Positions 54,301-61,306 of a stretch of DNA of 64,000 nucleotides are shown piece by piece (the stretch's first letter is position 1; every line of letters begins with the position of its first letter). The notes under the pieces were generated by a model, which was not told the DNA's origin, made no database searches, and saw only the letters and a program-made list of their open reading frames with translations. Source of the DNA: Aquimarina sp. MMG016 (GTDB lineage: Bacteria > Bacteroidota > Bacteroidia > Flavobacteriales > Flavobacteriaceae); contig NZ_JAGJEA010000003.1 in the NCBI RefSeq assembly GCF_018100805.1, positions 248,001-312,000 on the forward strand, in the 5' to 3' direction. A program made the position numbers and the translations under genes.

Positions 54301-54662
54301 CAGTATTTGGATGTATAGTCGTTATGACCAATCATAGAAAAGATAATGGTAAAAAAACTTCTTATGGTCATGTTACATTTTTATATGGAACAGATAATAA
54401 AGGAAATTTAATATGCTTGGGTGGGAATCAAGGGCAGACTATTAAATTCTCAAGATACAAAACAGAAGGAGTTAGTGGTAGATTAATCATGGATATTGGA
54501 AAGGAAAAAGATGTGGCGCTTGAACAAAAATTTAATGGTTATTTTTTACCAATAAATTATCCATATAGTTCAGGACAACATTTAAAAACTTACAACTTAA
54601 AGGAATTAAACAATCAAATATCAAGTGGTATAATAACAGTAGAAAATGAAGGTACTAGGTAA
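51306..54662 (+). CDS. T6SS effector: M23-like domain, SH3-like segments and C-terminal CHAP-type (TIGR02594-like) hydrolase
   Basis: 1118 aa, no signal. The N-terminal region resembles a LytM/M23 peptidase (H45 in WHGGIHIEG, H114 in YMHL, H372 in AVHIEVF), but Asp of HxxxD is His (H49) and the first His of HxH is Ala, so it may be inactive. Segments at about 275-325, 390-450 and 585-655 look like SH3-type wall-binding repeats. The C-terminal domain (about 905-1118) has an NlpC/P60-CHAP triad: C961 (WCASFVNWC), H1022 (YGHVTFLYG) and N1041 (LGGNQG). It should cut peptidoglycan in competitors after delivery by VgrG-PAAR. The immunity lipoprotein gene overlaps its end by 17 nt. Confidence 0.85.
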   Translation: MRFEYPILPNNTKDKEEDKEALIASYFGHNNQLGFYPVGRLNSWHGGIHIEGSGKEVRAIADGRVIAYRMPENYYPREKDSKDPKYSNGFLLLQHDDYISPKKQKLRFYSLYMHLMPKVQMENLGKVPDFYAKYHAKATGNEIQRGLNARSGSEMSGTFGKKVVLIPVGATVTLDPLEDPNATSAPQDILPGSGFNTWSSPFSQSSDNAPLGPVVTEPHWTENKKSFDYKRVKYKSYTDIYIATAGSRTKDIGNNQLQIISVEDDISKYEKSPTKGVVVYDKANNKGQGKYLRTIKKSTEIGEVVKKSESWYQIKEKEEYIAASAIKVTPSLKDDVVIDIIQNVDVDIDAGDVLGYTGNYGFGKQNHYGAVHIEVFTDDTEVKNLIANLQGDDDRTQYETPENSTLQVGKPVNDLKKDTKVKVYQRQGDFAEIGFEDIIGVTKYEHLTYHKVTGPDYYTIKKGKLAEVNPDFENLLSKESDKLYWVSRADENGNEITKTQENNNLAKAKKKKLEYTRYRKLKFSNPLAGKKFWVKADTVPAPRQPIESIQLQPEPIKIKGLGINEALDNDTTIATPPTNTSPAATISTEPYWAALSKDVDVVYEVAPTTENTKDITVTATMRVKRKVGTAKDHSGAEWWKIKGQYEDDKGNKQTETGWIKKEKLTTLNPYDWESFGWKLYDDTGDQYFYQFNAHEGEEPHPFIKDIWAEVDLPEKQTQPDGSVKEVPGDKVLTQHELQQAMRDQRKVNILSKLICKHRNEWDTCQHIDTFKSEVEEIYKKGIDLEEDTEKKQKLEEIRDERIALLEEKIKNLSFWQDIQDGPIASTTNNNQSSNSSNSLLSSFDFSSLICENDTNENMSLGPVSTNNQPEKKEEKPKRTFPKNSDVYHFHPIAFIEHMKLITSPTTPPWLEVALAEAKAAKGVHEDLKPTITMVKKYHNYCGIFDNPKTKKIVEDEDASWCASFVNWCLDQTNYKGSKSAGSQSILWKEGKLFKRIEEPVFGCIVVMTNHRKDNGKKTSYGHVTFLYGTDNKGNLICLGGNQGQTIKFSRYKTEGVSGRLIMDIGKEKDVALEQKFNGYFLPINYPYSSGQHLKTYNLKELNNQISSGIITVENEGTR

Positions 54663-55119
54663 AATTTTAATTATAGGATTAATTTTTGTTAACTGTAAGG
54701 GAGAAATTAATCAAAAAACAGAAGTAAATACTGGTAAAAACTCCTCTGAATTAGTAGAGCAAAAGTCTAGTACTAAGGCTAAAGAAAAGACTGTTGAGGA
54801 CTTTTTAAAAGAGGCAATAGATATTATTAATACAGAAGATAAGAACAAAATAGAATCTATTCTTAATTTTCCATTTGAAGGATATACATTGGGAGGAGGA
54901 GAAGTATCGTATCCAGATTTTGAAAGCCTTATTTATTCTAATGAAGTCTATGAAAGCTTTACCAATCTTAAATATGCTGTTAAAATTGAACCAGGAAAGG
55001 ATAAAGAAATGTACTGGGTTGATATAAAAGCACCTAATGGATATGAAGTTAGTAATATATATCGAATAATAGAAGCTGAAGGAGAATATAAATTTAAAGG
55101 TATGCAATTGCCTTTTTAA
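54646..55119 (+). CDS. Immunity lipoprotein 1 (presumed)
   Basis: 157 aa. Signal MKVLGKILIIGLIFVNC with lipid-modified Cys at 17, then a Ser/Lys-rich linker (about 20-48). The folded part has TVEDFLKEAIDIINTEDK.KIE.I..FPFEGY and ends EYKFKGMQLPF. The same frame (sequence [TS][VI][ED].FL, IE..I..PF, [YK][KF][FL].G/T..[ML].[IL]P) recurs in the lipoproteins at 55864 and 56873. Periplasmic lipoprotein immunity fits a peptidoglycan-hydrolase toxin. It begins 17 nt before the effector's stop, so translation is coupled. No known immunity family is recognised; role inferred from position and repetition. Confidence 0.7.
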   Translation: MKVLGKILIIGLIFVNCKGEINQKTEVNTGKNSSELVEQKSSTKAKEKTVEDFLKEAIDIINTEDKNKIESILNFPFEGYTLGGGEVSYPDFESLIYSNEVYESFTNLKYAVKIEPGKDKEMYWVDIKAPNGYEVSNIYRIIEAEGEYKFKGMQLPF

Positions 55120-55137
55120 AGACCTGCTCCCCCGCTA

Positions 55138-55159
55138 GCGCCAGAATGTTTCTGGTGCC
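55138..55159 (+). repeat. GC-rich hairpin at the cassette junction
   Basis: GCGCCAGAA-tgt-TTCTGGTGC forms a stem with one G-T pair, directly after a CGCTAGCG palindrome (55133-55140). It lies between immunity gene 1 and the second toxin module and is more GC-rich than its surroundings. It may mark a recombination junction or a remnant terminator. Confidence 0.45.
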
Positions 55160-55181
55160 GTCAAAGATTGGCAGGACATAA

Positions 55182-55880
55182 GTAAGTAATAAAGAGTTTG
55201 TCTACCATTGCCCGCCGTGGCTTGATGTAGTATTAGCAGAAGCCAAGGCCGCGAAGTTCTTACCAGAATATGATCACGAAGAACCGGACCAAAAGCATAT
55301 TGGTGAGATGGTTAAAAAATATCATAATTACTGTAATGTATTTGATAAGCCAAAAACCGAGAAAAAAATAGAAGACCAAGAAAATTCCTGGTGTTCATCT
55401 TTTGTAAGTTGGTGTTTAGACCAGACCGATTATAAAGGTGCAAAATCTGCAGGTTCACAAAGCGTACTTTGGAAAGAAGGGAAACTTTTTAAACGTATCG
55501 AAGAACCCGAGTTTGGTTGTATAGTTGTATTTACCAATTATGTAAAAAGTGACGGCCATCAAAACGCTAAAGGTCATATTACTTTTCTATATGGAAGAGA
55601 TACTGCTGGTGATTTAATATGTTTAGGAGGGAATCAGGGACAAAGGATAAAGTTTTCAAGATATTTTGAAGACAAAAATAAAGTCAACAGTACATTTAAA
55701 CAAAGAGTAAAGGGCTACGGAAAAGTATTAGTAGAGCAAAAGTTTCAAGGATTCTTTTTGCCGAAAAATTATCCGGAAAATAATGGAAAAGAACTTCAAA
55801 TAGTAAACCTAAAAAAATTAAATGATCAATTAGCTGGAAAAGCTGTAAAATCAAACACTGAAAATGAAAGCACGTTATAA
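55182..55880 (+). pseudogene. Orphan C-terminal toxin module 2 (CHAP-type, no secretion head)
   Basis: The frame is open from about 55182, just after an in-frame TAA, and aligns with the effector from PPWL.V.LAEAKAAK (effector residue about 910) to the end; the first ATG is at 55308 and would give 190 aa. The hydrolase triad is intact: with ATG 55308 as residue 1 it is C29 (WCSSFVSWC), H90 (GHITFLYG) and N109 (GGNQG). The N-terminal delivery part is missing and no start codon serves the first 42 codons. It is followed by its own immunity gene, overlapping by 17 nt. It looks like an orphan toxin tip available for recombination into the full effector, comparable to orphan Rhs or CDI tips (inference). 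Confidence 0.75.
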
Positions 55881-56340
55881 AATATCAGTATTACTAGGGT
55901 TAACCTTAACGCTTTTAAGTTGTAAGCAAGACACTAAAAATAATGCACTAGGCAACGACACAAGCGAAGCTGAAATGACACAAAATGAAGTTAGTGAAAA
56001 TACAGAAACAACTCAAAAAAAGGAACAATCTATTGAGAGTTTTTTGATAGATTTACAGACTGCCATCAGAGAAAATAACACAAAAACTATTGAAAAAAGC
56101 ATCAAACTTCCTTTTGAATATCAAAGTGGCGGAGAATCTTCGTTTTACGATAGCACTGCCAGGCTTTTTAGAAACCCGCATTTTAAGAAAATAACAAAAG
56201 CAAAAGTTGAAAAAATAGAAAATAATGGCTTGTATTCTATATTGTATGAACAATCAAGGAATGAAGACTTTTTCATCTATTATTATGCAATAAAAGAAGA
56301 AGATGGATTTAAATTAACCAAATTGGAAATGCCGCATTAA
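55864..56340 (+). CDS. Immunity lipoprotein 2 (presumed)
   Basis: 158 aa. Lipoprotein signal ending LLSC (Cys at about 20), then a Glu/Thr/Asn-rich linker (about 22-55) and a domain beginning SIESFLIDLQTAIREN with IEKSIKLPFEYQ, ending GFKLTKLEMPH. It has the same plan as the lipoproteins at 54646 and 56873 but is strongly diverged. Starts 17 nt before the stop of toxin module 2. As a real, intact gene next to a headless toxin it may protect against sister cells carrying that tip. Role inferred. Confidence 0.65.
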   Translation: MKARYKISVLLGLTLTLLSCKQDTKNNALGNDTSEAEMTQNEVSENTETTQKKEQSIESFLIDLQTAIRENNTKTIEKSIKLPFEYQSGGESSFYDSTARLFRNPHFKKITKAKVEKIENNGLYSILYEQSRNEDFFIYYYAIKEEDGFKLTKLEMPH

Positions 56341-56535
56341 AGAATTTCGGTAGAGACTTCTACCCAACGACACTGGCTTAAGTGTCTCACCTGTGTCCTT
56401 ATACAATAGGCAAACAGTAACGATATAAGATAAGCCACAGGGATGTTTTGTTGTGGTTTTTCAAATTTTGCAATACAAAATTGAAAACAAAGATGTCTAA
56501 GAAGTAAACAACGGTCTTTGAAACAATAAAAAATC
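56341..56535. other. Spacer without gene between cassettes 2 and 3
   Basis: Nearly 200 nt with no open frame or clear hairpin. Homology to the toxin resumes at about 56533 in the phase of the third module. A CCACAGG...TGTTGTGG-like short inverted segment near 56436-56458 is visible. Confidence 0.4.
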
Positions 56536-56889
56536 GCCATTGCAGTAATGACAAATTATTATAAAGAAACCAATACTCCAGATGCTTCTGGTCATATCAC
56601 CTTTTTGTATGGTTTTGATAAAAATAATGATTATATCTGTTTAGGCGGTAATCAGGGAAGTAAATTGAAGTTTTCTAGATACAAAAGAGAGGGAGCGAAT
56701 TACACGTTTACAAAAATAATAAAAAAGAAAAAATATATTATGGAACAGAGGTTCAATTGTTTTTTAGTTCCTATTGACTATAAAATAGGTAGCTATGATG
56801 AAAACATTCCTGTTGTTTCAATCAATGAAATAAATAGAAAACATGGTATTAATGTTAAAAAAGCGAGTAGCAATGAATCAACTCATTAA
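56536..56889 (+). pseudogene. Toxin module 3, 5'-truncated remnant
   Basis: Homology to the effector begins at AIAVMTN (effector GCIVVMTN) and runs to the end; ATG 56548 would give 113 aa. The catalytic Cys region is absent, while the His (H16, GHITFLYG) and Asn (N35, GGNQG) positions are kept, so it cannot be an active hydrolase by itself. The end is diverged but keeps the same length relation to the next gene: its stop overlaps the immunity ORF by 17 nt. A relic of a third toxin tip. Confidence 0.75.
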
Positions 56890-57355
56890 GATCACAATAT
56901 TATTTACATTACTTTTAGTTTTTACCTCTTGTAAAACAGATTCAAAGCCTAAGGTCCAACAAGTCACAAAAGAAAAACAACAAGAAGCTTTAAACGAAAA
57001 TGCGATAGAAGTTGTACAAAAGGAAACCATTGATGCATTTTTAAAAAAAGCAAAAGAAGTTGCTAAAGGCAAAGATGACAGAGAGCTAGAAGAAATAATA
57101 CATTTTCCTTTTACAGGATACAGAGATACGGCTGAAATAAAATTTTCTAATCTTTTAGATATTCAAGAAAATGGAATGATATATTCTTTTTTTATGGAAG
57201 ATATGACAAATGCGTATAGCATTAAAAATGAAGGAGATAAATTATATATGATAAAATTCAAACTTCAAAGTGGACATGAGTACAATCATATTTTTGAGAT
57301 AGACAAAATTGATGGACAGTATAAGTTTATTGGAGTAGAAATACCAGGTGCATAA
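56873..57355 (+). CDS. Immunity lipoprotein 3 (presumed)
   Basis: 160 aa from ATG 56873 (MNQLIKITILF); an in-frame ATG at 56843 lies inside the toxin remnant and would spoil the signal. Lipobox ...VFTSC (Cys at about 20). The domain has TIDAFLKKAKEVAKGK, LEEIIHFPFTGYRD and ends QYKFIGVEIPGA, the same plan as immunity 1 and 2. It has been kept intact although its toxin partner lacks the catalytic Cys, consistent with selection for protection alone. Role inferred. Confidence 0.65.
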   Translation: MNQLIKITILFTLLLVFTSCKTDSKPKVQQVTKEKQQEALNENAIEVVQKETIDAFLKKAKEVAKGKDDRELEEIIHFPFTGYRDTAEIKFSNLLDIQENGMIYSFFMEDMTNAYSIKNEGDKLYMIKFKLQSGHEYNHIFEIDKIDGQYKFIGVEIPGA

Positions 57356-57453
57356 TTATCATTTTCTATTCAGTTTATATTTTAATTGATTAAAGAGATC
57401 AAAATAGCTATGTTAAATAAGTCAACATTCTAAAATAAATAATTTCCTGTTTT

Positions 57454-58248
57454 ATGAGGAATATCTTTATCCTTTTATTGTTTTATTGCTTTTCTTCAAA
57501 CAATATCATTGCTCAACAAAATAGTTTAGAAAAAGAAAACCGACTATATCACAATGTAAGAATTGATGAAATAAGAAAGTCTTTGGCTGACTTAAGAATA
57601 GAAGTTCCTTTTAAAGATGATTCTGAATTCTTGAAAAATGTGGATCAGTTGCAATATCCATTAGAAAGGAATAATATAGGAGAATACCGAGATGTTTTAA
57701 TCTCTATAATGCATAAAACAGAGATACCGGCTTCTTTTGAAGAAAAATACAACACTATGTATTTAAATGAATTGAAAAATATCAGGCATCTCATCGCCCA
57801 TTCAGTAGGCGATATTTATTTCAATGAAGAAAACTACGGCCAAGCAATTCCATATTATACCTTGGCGGAACGGCATTTTATATATCAGTCCCTTGGTGGT
57901 ACAAATATCACCAAAGATTGGCAACGATTAAGAGGTGATATTGCGGAATGTTACAAAGCCTTAAAAAATCATGAAATGGCTGCACTCTATTTTCTTTCTA
58001 TCCTAGCAAACGGACAACACTTTACCGATTATGCAAATGCTCAATTATCTAAATTGATTGAAGAACAGGAAAACCCTAAAAAATTAAAAAAATATATAGA
58101 TGAAATAATTGAATCTGCTAATATAACATCTATAGGGGTTTTCAGTTTGACTTTTCAAACAGAAATTGAGTTTTCATTATTCTTCAATGTTACTTCAGAA
58201 AAAATAAAACAACGGATACGAAGTAGTGAATTCTATCAAAAATTTTAG
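57454..58248 (+). CDS. Secreted TPR-like hypothetical protein
   Basis: 264 aa with a signal peptide (about 1-20, ...SSNNIIAQ). The mature part is helical; the segment GDIYFNEENYGQAIPYYTLAERHF and GDIAECYKALKNHEMAALYFLSIL resembles two TPR repeats. No family is recognised. It follows the third immunity gene at 98 nt and may belong to the same region or mark a new insertion. A headless open frame starts just after its end in another phase. Confidence 0.6.
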   Translation: MRNIFILLLFYCFSSNNIIAQQNSLEKENRLYHNVRIDEIRKSLADLRIEVPFKDDSEFLKNVDQLQYPLERNNIGEYRDVLISIMHKTEIPASFEEKYNTMYLNELKNIRHLIAHSVGDIYFNEENYGQAIPYYTLAERHFIYQSLGGTNITKDWQRLRGDIAECYKALKNHEMAALYFLSILANGQHFTDYANAQLSKLIEEQENPKKLKKYIDEIIESANITSIGVFSLTFQTEIEFSLFFNVTSEKIKQRIRSSEFYQKF

Positions 58249-58874
58249 TTTTTAATCAAGAAAAAGAAATCCCAAAAGCCATTGTAGATTTTAGCATACC
58301 TCGATCAGAATTAACCAATAATAATAAACATGCCCATATTGTATTTGCTTGTCGATTAAAGCTAGAAGAAAACAATTATTATCCTGTAGATATTGCCCAA
58401 CAACCTAGATATATTGGAGCTAAATTTACTACACAAGAGGAAGTTCGTAAGATTAGTAAAGGGTTTTTAATAACAAAACACAATGCAGGTACAAAAGATA
58501 AAATCCAACATAGGCTTAAGTTACTTCTTATTAATTATTTTACTTCTCTTCCTTTTAATGGGGTTTATTATTTTATTTATAACAAATGGAGATCTAAGAT
58601 TTTTTCTTCTGTAATTATAATCTTTACTCTGTATGGGATATACTATTTGTTTTCCACTTTTACCTTTATATCACTAAAGACACAATATATTAAGATCAAA
58701 CTTTTTAAAAAATATTCTTATGGTGATATAGTATCGATTGGATTAAATGAAATTATAGAAACAAATTTTGTGTTTTTTAAATTTTTAGAAAATGGAACTA
58801 TAATCAGATTTAATGATGGTAAAACAATTAAAATCCTGGATAAATATTGTAGTAACGCCTGGAAAATAAAATAG
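58230..58874 (+). pseudogene. Headless membrane protein fragment
   Basis: An open frame of 214 codons runs from just after TGA 58227-58229 to TAG 58872-58874, but its first ATG is only at 58647. The earlier part looks coding (HAHIVFACRLKLEENNYYPVDIAQQP, then EEVRKISKGFL), with hydrophobic stretches near the middle (IFSSVIIIFTLYGIYYLF). The lack of a start codon suggests loss of the 5' end. The last part (GDIVSIGLNEIIETNFVFF) would be cytoplasmic or periplasmic. No family recognised. Confidence 0.55.
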
Positions 58875-59392
58875 TTTTTACATCAAAAGATTAATTTAAA
58901 AAAAACTACCATCAATTTTGATTTTAAAGACCAACCTCATCTTGTTAAACAAGTAAAACCTTTTTATAGGCATATTTTATTAGGGAATTTTTTTGTCATC
59001 TCCAGTATACTTGTTACTGCTTTTTTAGGAATATTCATCTATCAGGTAATTCGTTCTAAAAATTTTGAATTAGGGTATCTTATTCCTATTCTAGGGTATC
59101 TTTTTTTGATGTTTTTATTTATTCCCAGAATGAATTACATTGTGTTTTCAAAGGATCATCTTATTATAAGAAACATTTTTTTTGGACAAAAGATATATAT
59201 CACCATAAATACATAGAGTATCTTTCTAAAGAATCTAGAGGAGGAGGCAGGAGCAAAACAATCGGTATTGTAATACAAACATCATACTTTAGAAGAGATT
59301 TCTACCCAATAGATATGTATAGCTTAAATTATTGGTCAAAACTACAAGACAGTATCGAAACTATTGGCATTACTTATATTGACAATACTTGA
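58875..59392 (+). pseudogene. Frameshifted membrane protein with PH-like end
   Basis: The first frame follows directly, in phase, after the stop at 58874 and has no ATG start; it encodes two membrane segments (HILLGNFFVISSILVTAF, LIPILGYLFLMFLF) and then FSKDHLIIRNIFFG before a stop at 59214-59216. From a run of eight T (59176-59183) a second phase continues sensibly (WTKDIYHHKYIEYLSKESR..., to TGA 59390-59392). A one-base change in the T-run would join them. The protein would be like a small membrane-anchored PH-domain protein. Confidence 0.55.
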
Positions 59393-59397
59393 TATTG

Positions 59398-59481
59398 AAA
59401 TATAAAGGTGGTAGCGGAGGTTTTAGATTTGGGGATGGATCATATATTTCTAAAAATATTTATCTAACTTCGGCGCTATAA
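59398..59481 (+). pseudogene. Short PH-like remnant
   Basis: About 25 codons (GGSGGFRFGDGSYISKNIYL) end at TAA 59479-59481. The piece resembles GRFRLGDSSFSKKGKKLK in the next gene, so it is probably another remnant of that protein family. Confidence 0.35.
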
Positions 59482-59511
59482 ACAATACGAACCAATTAAG
59501 GCAAATATACA

Positions 59512-60621
59512 TTGCTTCAACATAATAATCTCAATATAGAAATAGCCAAAACTCGCCTAAAAGAAAGCGCAGGAAATACAAAATATGTAGAAAAAAACAA
59601 TGTCGCTTATTTTAAACCCACGGTACTCATCATCTTTTTAATCTATACATTCAGTATACTTTTATTGGGGTTTTGGGGTACAGTTTTCTATGATTTTTTT
59701 ATTGAAGATTTAAAATTTATTGAAGATATGCCATGGTTCTTCTATATCATGTTTATTCTTCTGGGTCTTATACTTTCTATTGCCTTTATGATCCCTTATT
59801 CAGATTATAAAACAAAAAGATCTTTTAATAAAAAAACCGGAAGGTTTAGATTAGGTGATTCTTCATTTTCAAAGAAAGGAAAGAAATTAAAAAATATAAT
59901 TGCAATACAAATAATAGGGTATCAAGAGCATAGAAAAATTCCAACCAATACAGATACGGGAGGTTCTGTGAAAGCACTTTTTACTTTTTTCCAACTCATC
60001 ATAGTGATGAAAAACAAAGATCGATATCTTGTCGCTACATATCGAAATAGGGATAAAATTTTGGAAATAGCTAATAAGCTTTCTAAGTTTTTAGAACAAC
60101 CAATATTAGATGAAATTAAAAATTTTGAAGGAGTCGATGAAGAAACAAAAAGCCTAAGTAAAAATTTCAGCTCCAGGATAACACTTACAGACTATTTTGA
60201 AATAGATATCACCAAAGACGAATTGCTAAAAAGACTAAACTCTAAAGATTATTATGATATCATAGAGCTGGAAAATAACATCATTAAGATTGACCCAGAA
60301 CCAATAAGAATCTATAATACTAATCTTGGCTACTACATTAGGAGGAAACCTTTTGAAAATATATGTGCTTATATATATTTAAGTCAAAAGCAGGATATTC
60401 TACAAGTTAATTTATCTACCAAATTTAGATATGAGTTCTTGATATACACTAGTATTTCACTAATACTAGTACTATTAGAATTCTCCAGAGTAACAGGTAT
60501 CATAGGGATAATTTTAACCGGGCTTGTTTGGTGGTTACAACGCAGTAATGAGAAAAGTCTTTTTCGAATGATTAAAGAGCATATGACACTTAGTAACAAG
60601 GTATCAAATATTGTAAATTAG
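59512..60621 (+). CDS. Membrane protein with bacterial PH-like segment
   Basis: 369 aa from a TTG at 59512, two codons after an in-frame stop region; no ATG is near, so the 5' end may be missing a few residues. Hydrophobic segments lie near 40-63, 78-100 and 303-340. Between them (about 105-190) a strand-rich region (GRFRLGDSSFSKKGKKLKN, DRYLVATYRNRDKIL) looks like a bacterial PH domain. The rest is soluble. It follows a row of degenerate relatives, so it may be the surviving member of a duplicated family, possibly protective in the T6SS island (inference). Function unknown. Confidence 0.6.
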   Translation: MLQHNNLNIEIAKTRLKESAGNTKYVEKNNVAYFKPTVLIIFLIYTFSILLLGFWGTVFYDFFIEDLKFIEDMPWFFYIMFILLGLILSIAFMIPYSDYKTKRSFNKKTGRFRLGDSSFSKKGKKLKNIIAIQIIGYQEHRKIPTNTDTGGSVKALFTFFQLIIVMKNKDRYLVATYRNRDKILEIANKLSKFLEQPILDEIKNFEGVDEETKSLSKNFSSRITLTDYFEIDITKDELLKRLNSKDYYDIIELENNIIKIDPEPIRIYNTNLGYYIRRKPFENICAYIYLSQKQDILQVNLSTKFRYEFLIYTSISLILVLLEFSRVTGIIGIILTGLVWWLQRSNEKSLFRMIKEHMTLSNKVSNIVN

Positions 60622-60624
60622 TAA

Positions 60625-60655
60625 TAAAAAAAGCCCTAGCTTTCGCTAAGGCTCT
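60625..60655 (-). terminator. Terminator of the tRNA gene
   Basis: AGCCCTAGC-tttc-GCTAAGGCT forms a nearly perfect stem; the A-run on its left gives a T-tract on the reverse strand. It lies directly after the tRNA 3' end. Confidence 0.8.
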
Positions 60656-60659
60656 TAGG

Positions 60660-60733
60660 TGGTCCCACTTGGGCTCGAACCAAGGACCCCCTGATTATGA
60701 GTCAGGTGCTCTAACCAGCTGAGCTATGGGACC
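60660..60733 (-). tRNA. tRNA with anticodon CAT (elongator Met, or Ile2 after lysidine modification)
   Basis: On the reverse strand the cloverleaf is complete: acceptor GGTCCCA/TGGGACC, D-arm with GCTCAGCTGGTTAGAGC, anticodon stem CCTGA/TCAGG with loop CTCATAA and T-arm with GGTTCGAGC. The anticodon is CAT. The terminal CCA is not encoded (ACCT after the stem). Elongator tRNA-Met and tRNA-Ile2 (CAT) cannot be told apart with certainty by eye; the initiator is unlikely because the first acceptor pair is intact. It lies at the right edge of the accessory region. Confidence 0.9.
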
Positions 60734-60742
60734 TAAAACGGA

Positions 60743-60777
60743 GGGCAAATTTAAGGATTTGCCCCAAACACGCCAAA
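60743..60777 (-). promoter_or_regulatory. tRNA promoter with overlapping inverted repeat
   Basis: On the reverse strand TTTG (rc of 60774-60777) and TAAATTTG (rc of 60746-60753) with 20-nt spacing fit the Bacteroidota promoter. A perfect inverted repeat GGGCAAAT-N6-ATTTGCCC (60743-60764) overlaps the -7 box. Confidence 0.7.
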
Positions 60778-60790
60778 CCTTTTTTTATTT

Positions 60791-61201
60791 TTATTTCTTT
60801 TCCTGGCAAAGCTCTATCAAAACCCCATTTGTACTCTTAGGATGTATGAAAGCAACAAGTTTATTATCAGCTCCTGATTTAGGTACTTTATTAATTAACT
60901 GAAACCCTTCTTTCTCTAATCTTTCTAATTCTTTTTCAATATCATCGACATCAAAAGCAATATGATGAATTCCTTCTCCCTTCTTAGCAATAAATTTACC
61001 AATAGGACCAGCTTCATCGGTACTCGCCAAAAGCTCTATTTTACTTTCTCCCACTTTAAAAAATGAAGTGATCACGGATTCACTTGCTACTTCTTCTTGT
61101 TTATAAGGTGCAACGCCTAATAACTTTTCATATAAGTCATTTGCTGCATCAATATCCTTAACCGCAATGCCCAGATGCTCTATTTTATTAATATGGTTCA
61201 T
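60791..61201 (-). CDS. mce: Methylmalonyl-CoA epimerase
   Basis: 136 aa glyoxalase/VOC fold, typical length. It interconverts (S)- and (R)-methylmalonyl-CoA in propionate metabolism. The paired beta-alpha-beta-beta-beta units are seen: IEHLGIAVKDIDAANDLYEKLLG with metal ligand His, and GEGIHHIAFDVDDIEKEL with the second His; metal ligand Glu near the end in NGVLIELCQ. Single gene upstream of the tRNA in the same direction; the mutase genes are elsewhere. Confidence 0.93.
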   Translation of the reverse strand: MNHINKIEHLGIAVKDIDAANDLYEKLLGVAPYKQEEVASESVITSFFKVGESKIELLASTDEAGPIGKFIAKKGEGIHHIAFDVDDIEKELERLEKEGFQLINKVPKSGADNKLVAFIHPKSTNGVLIELCQEKK

Positions 61202-61306
61202 TATTTATCATTTTTCTTTATGTCATAAAAGTACAAAATAGCTTAGACCAAAGGATTTTGTAGCAAAACAAAATAATAAAAGGCATAAATGCCTATTTTT
61301 GCACCT

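Noticed and set aside
48979..60621. Complete type VI secretion system
   Set aside because: Only tip, PAAR and cargo genes are present. No sheath, baseplate, Hcp or ClpV gene was recognised in the window.
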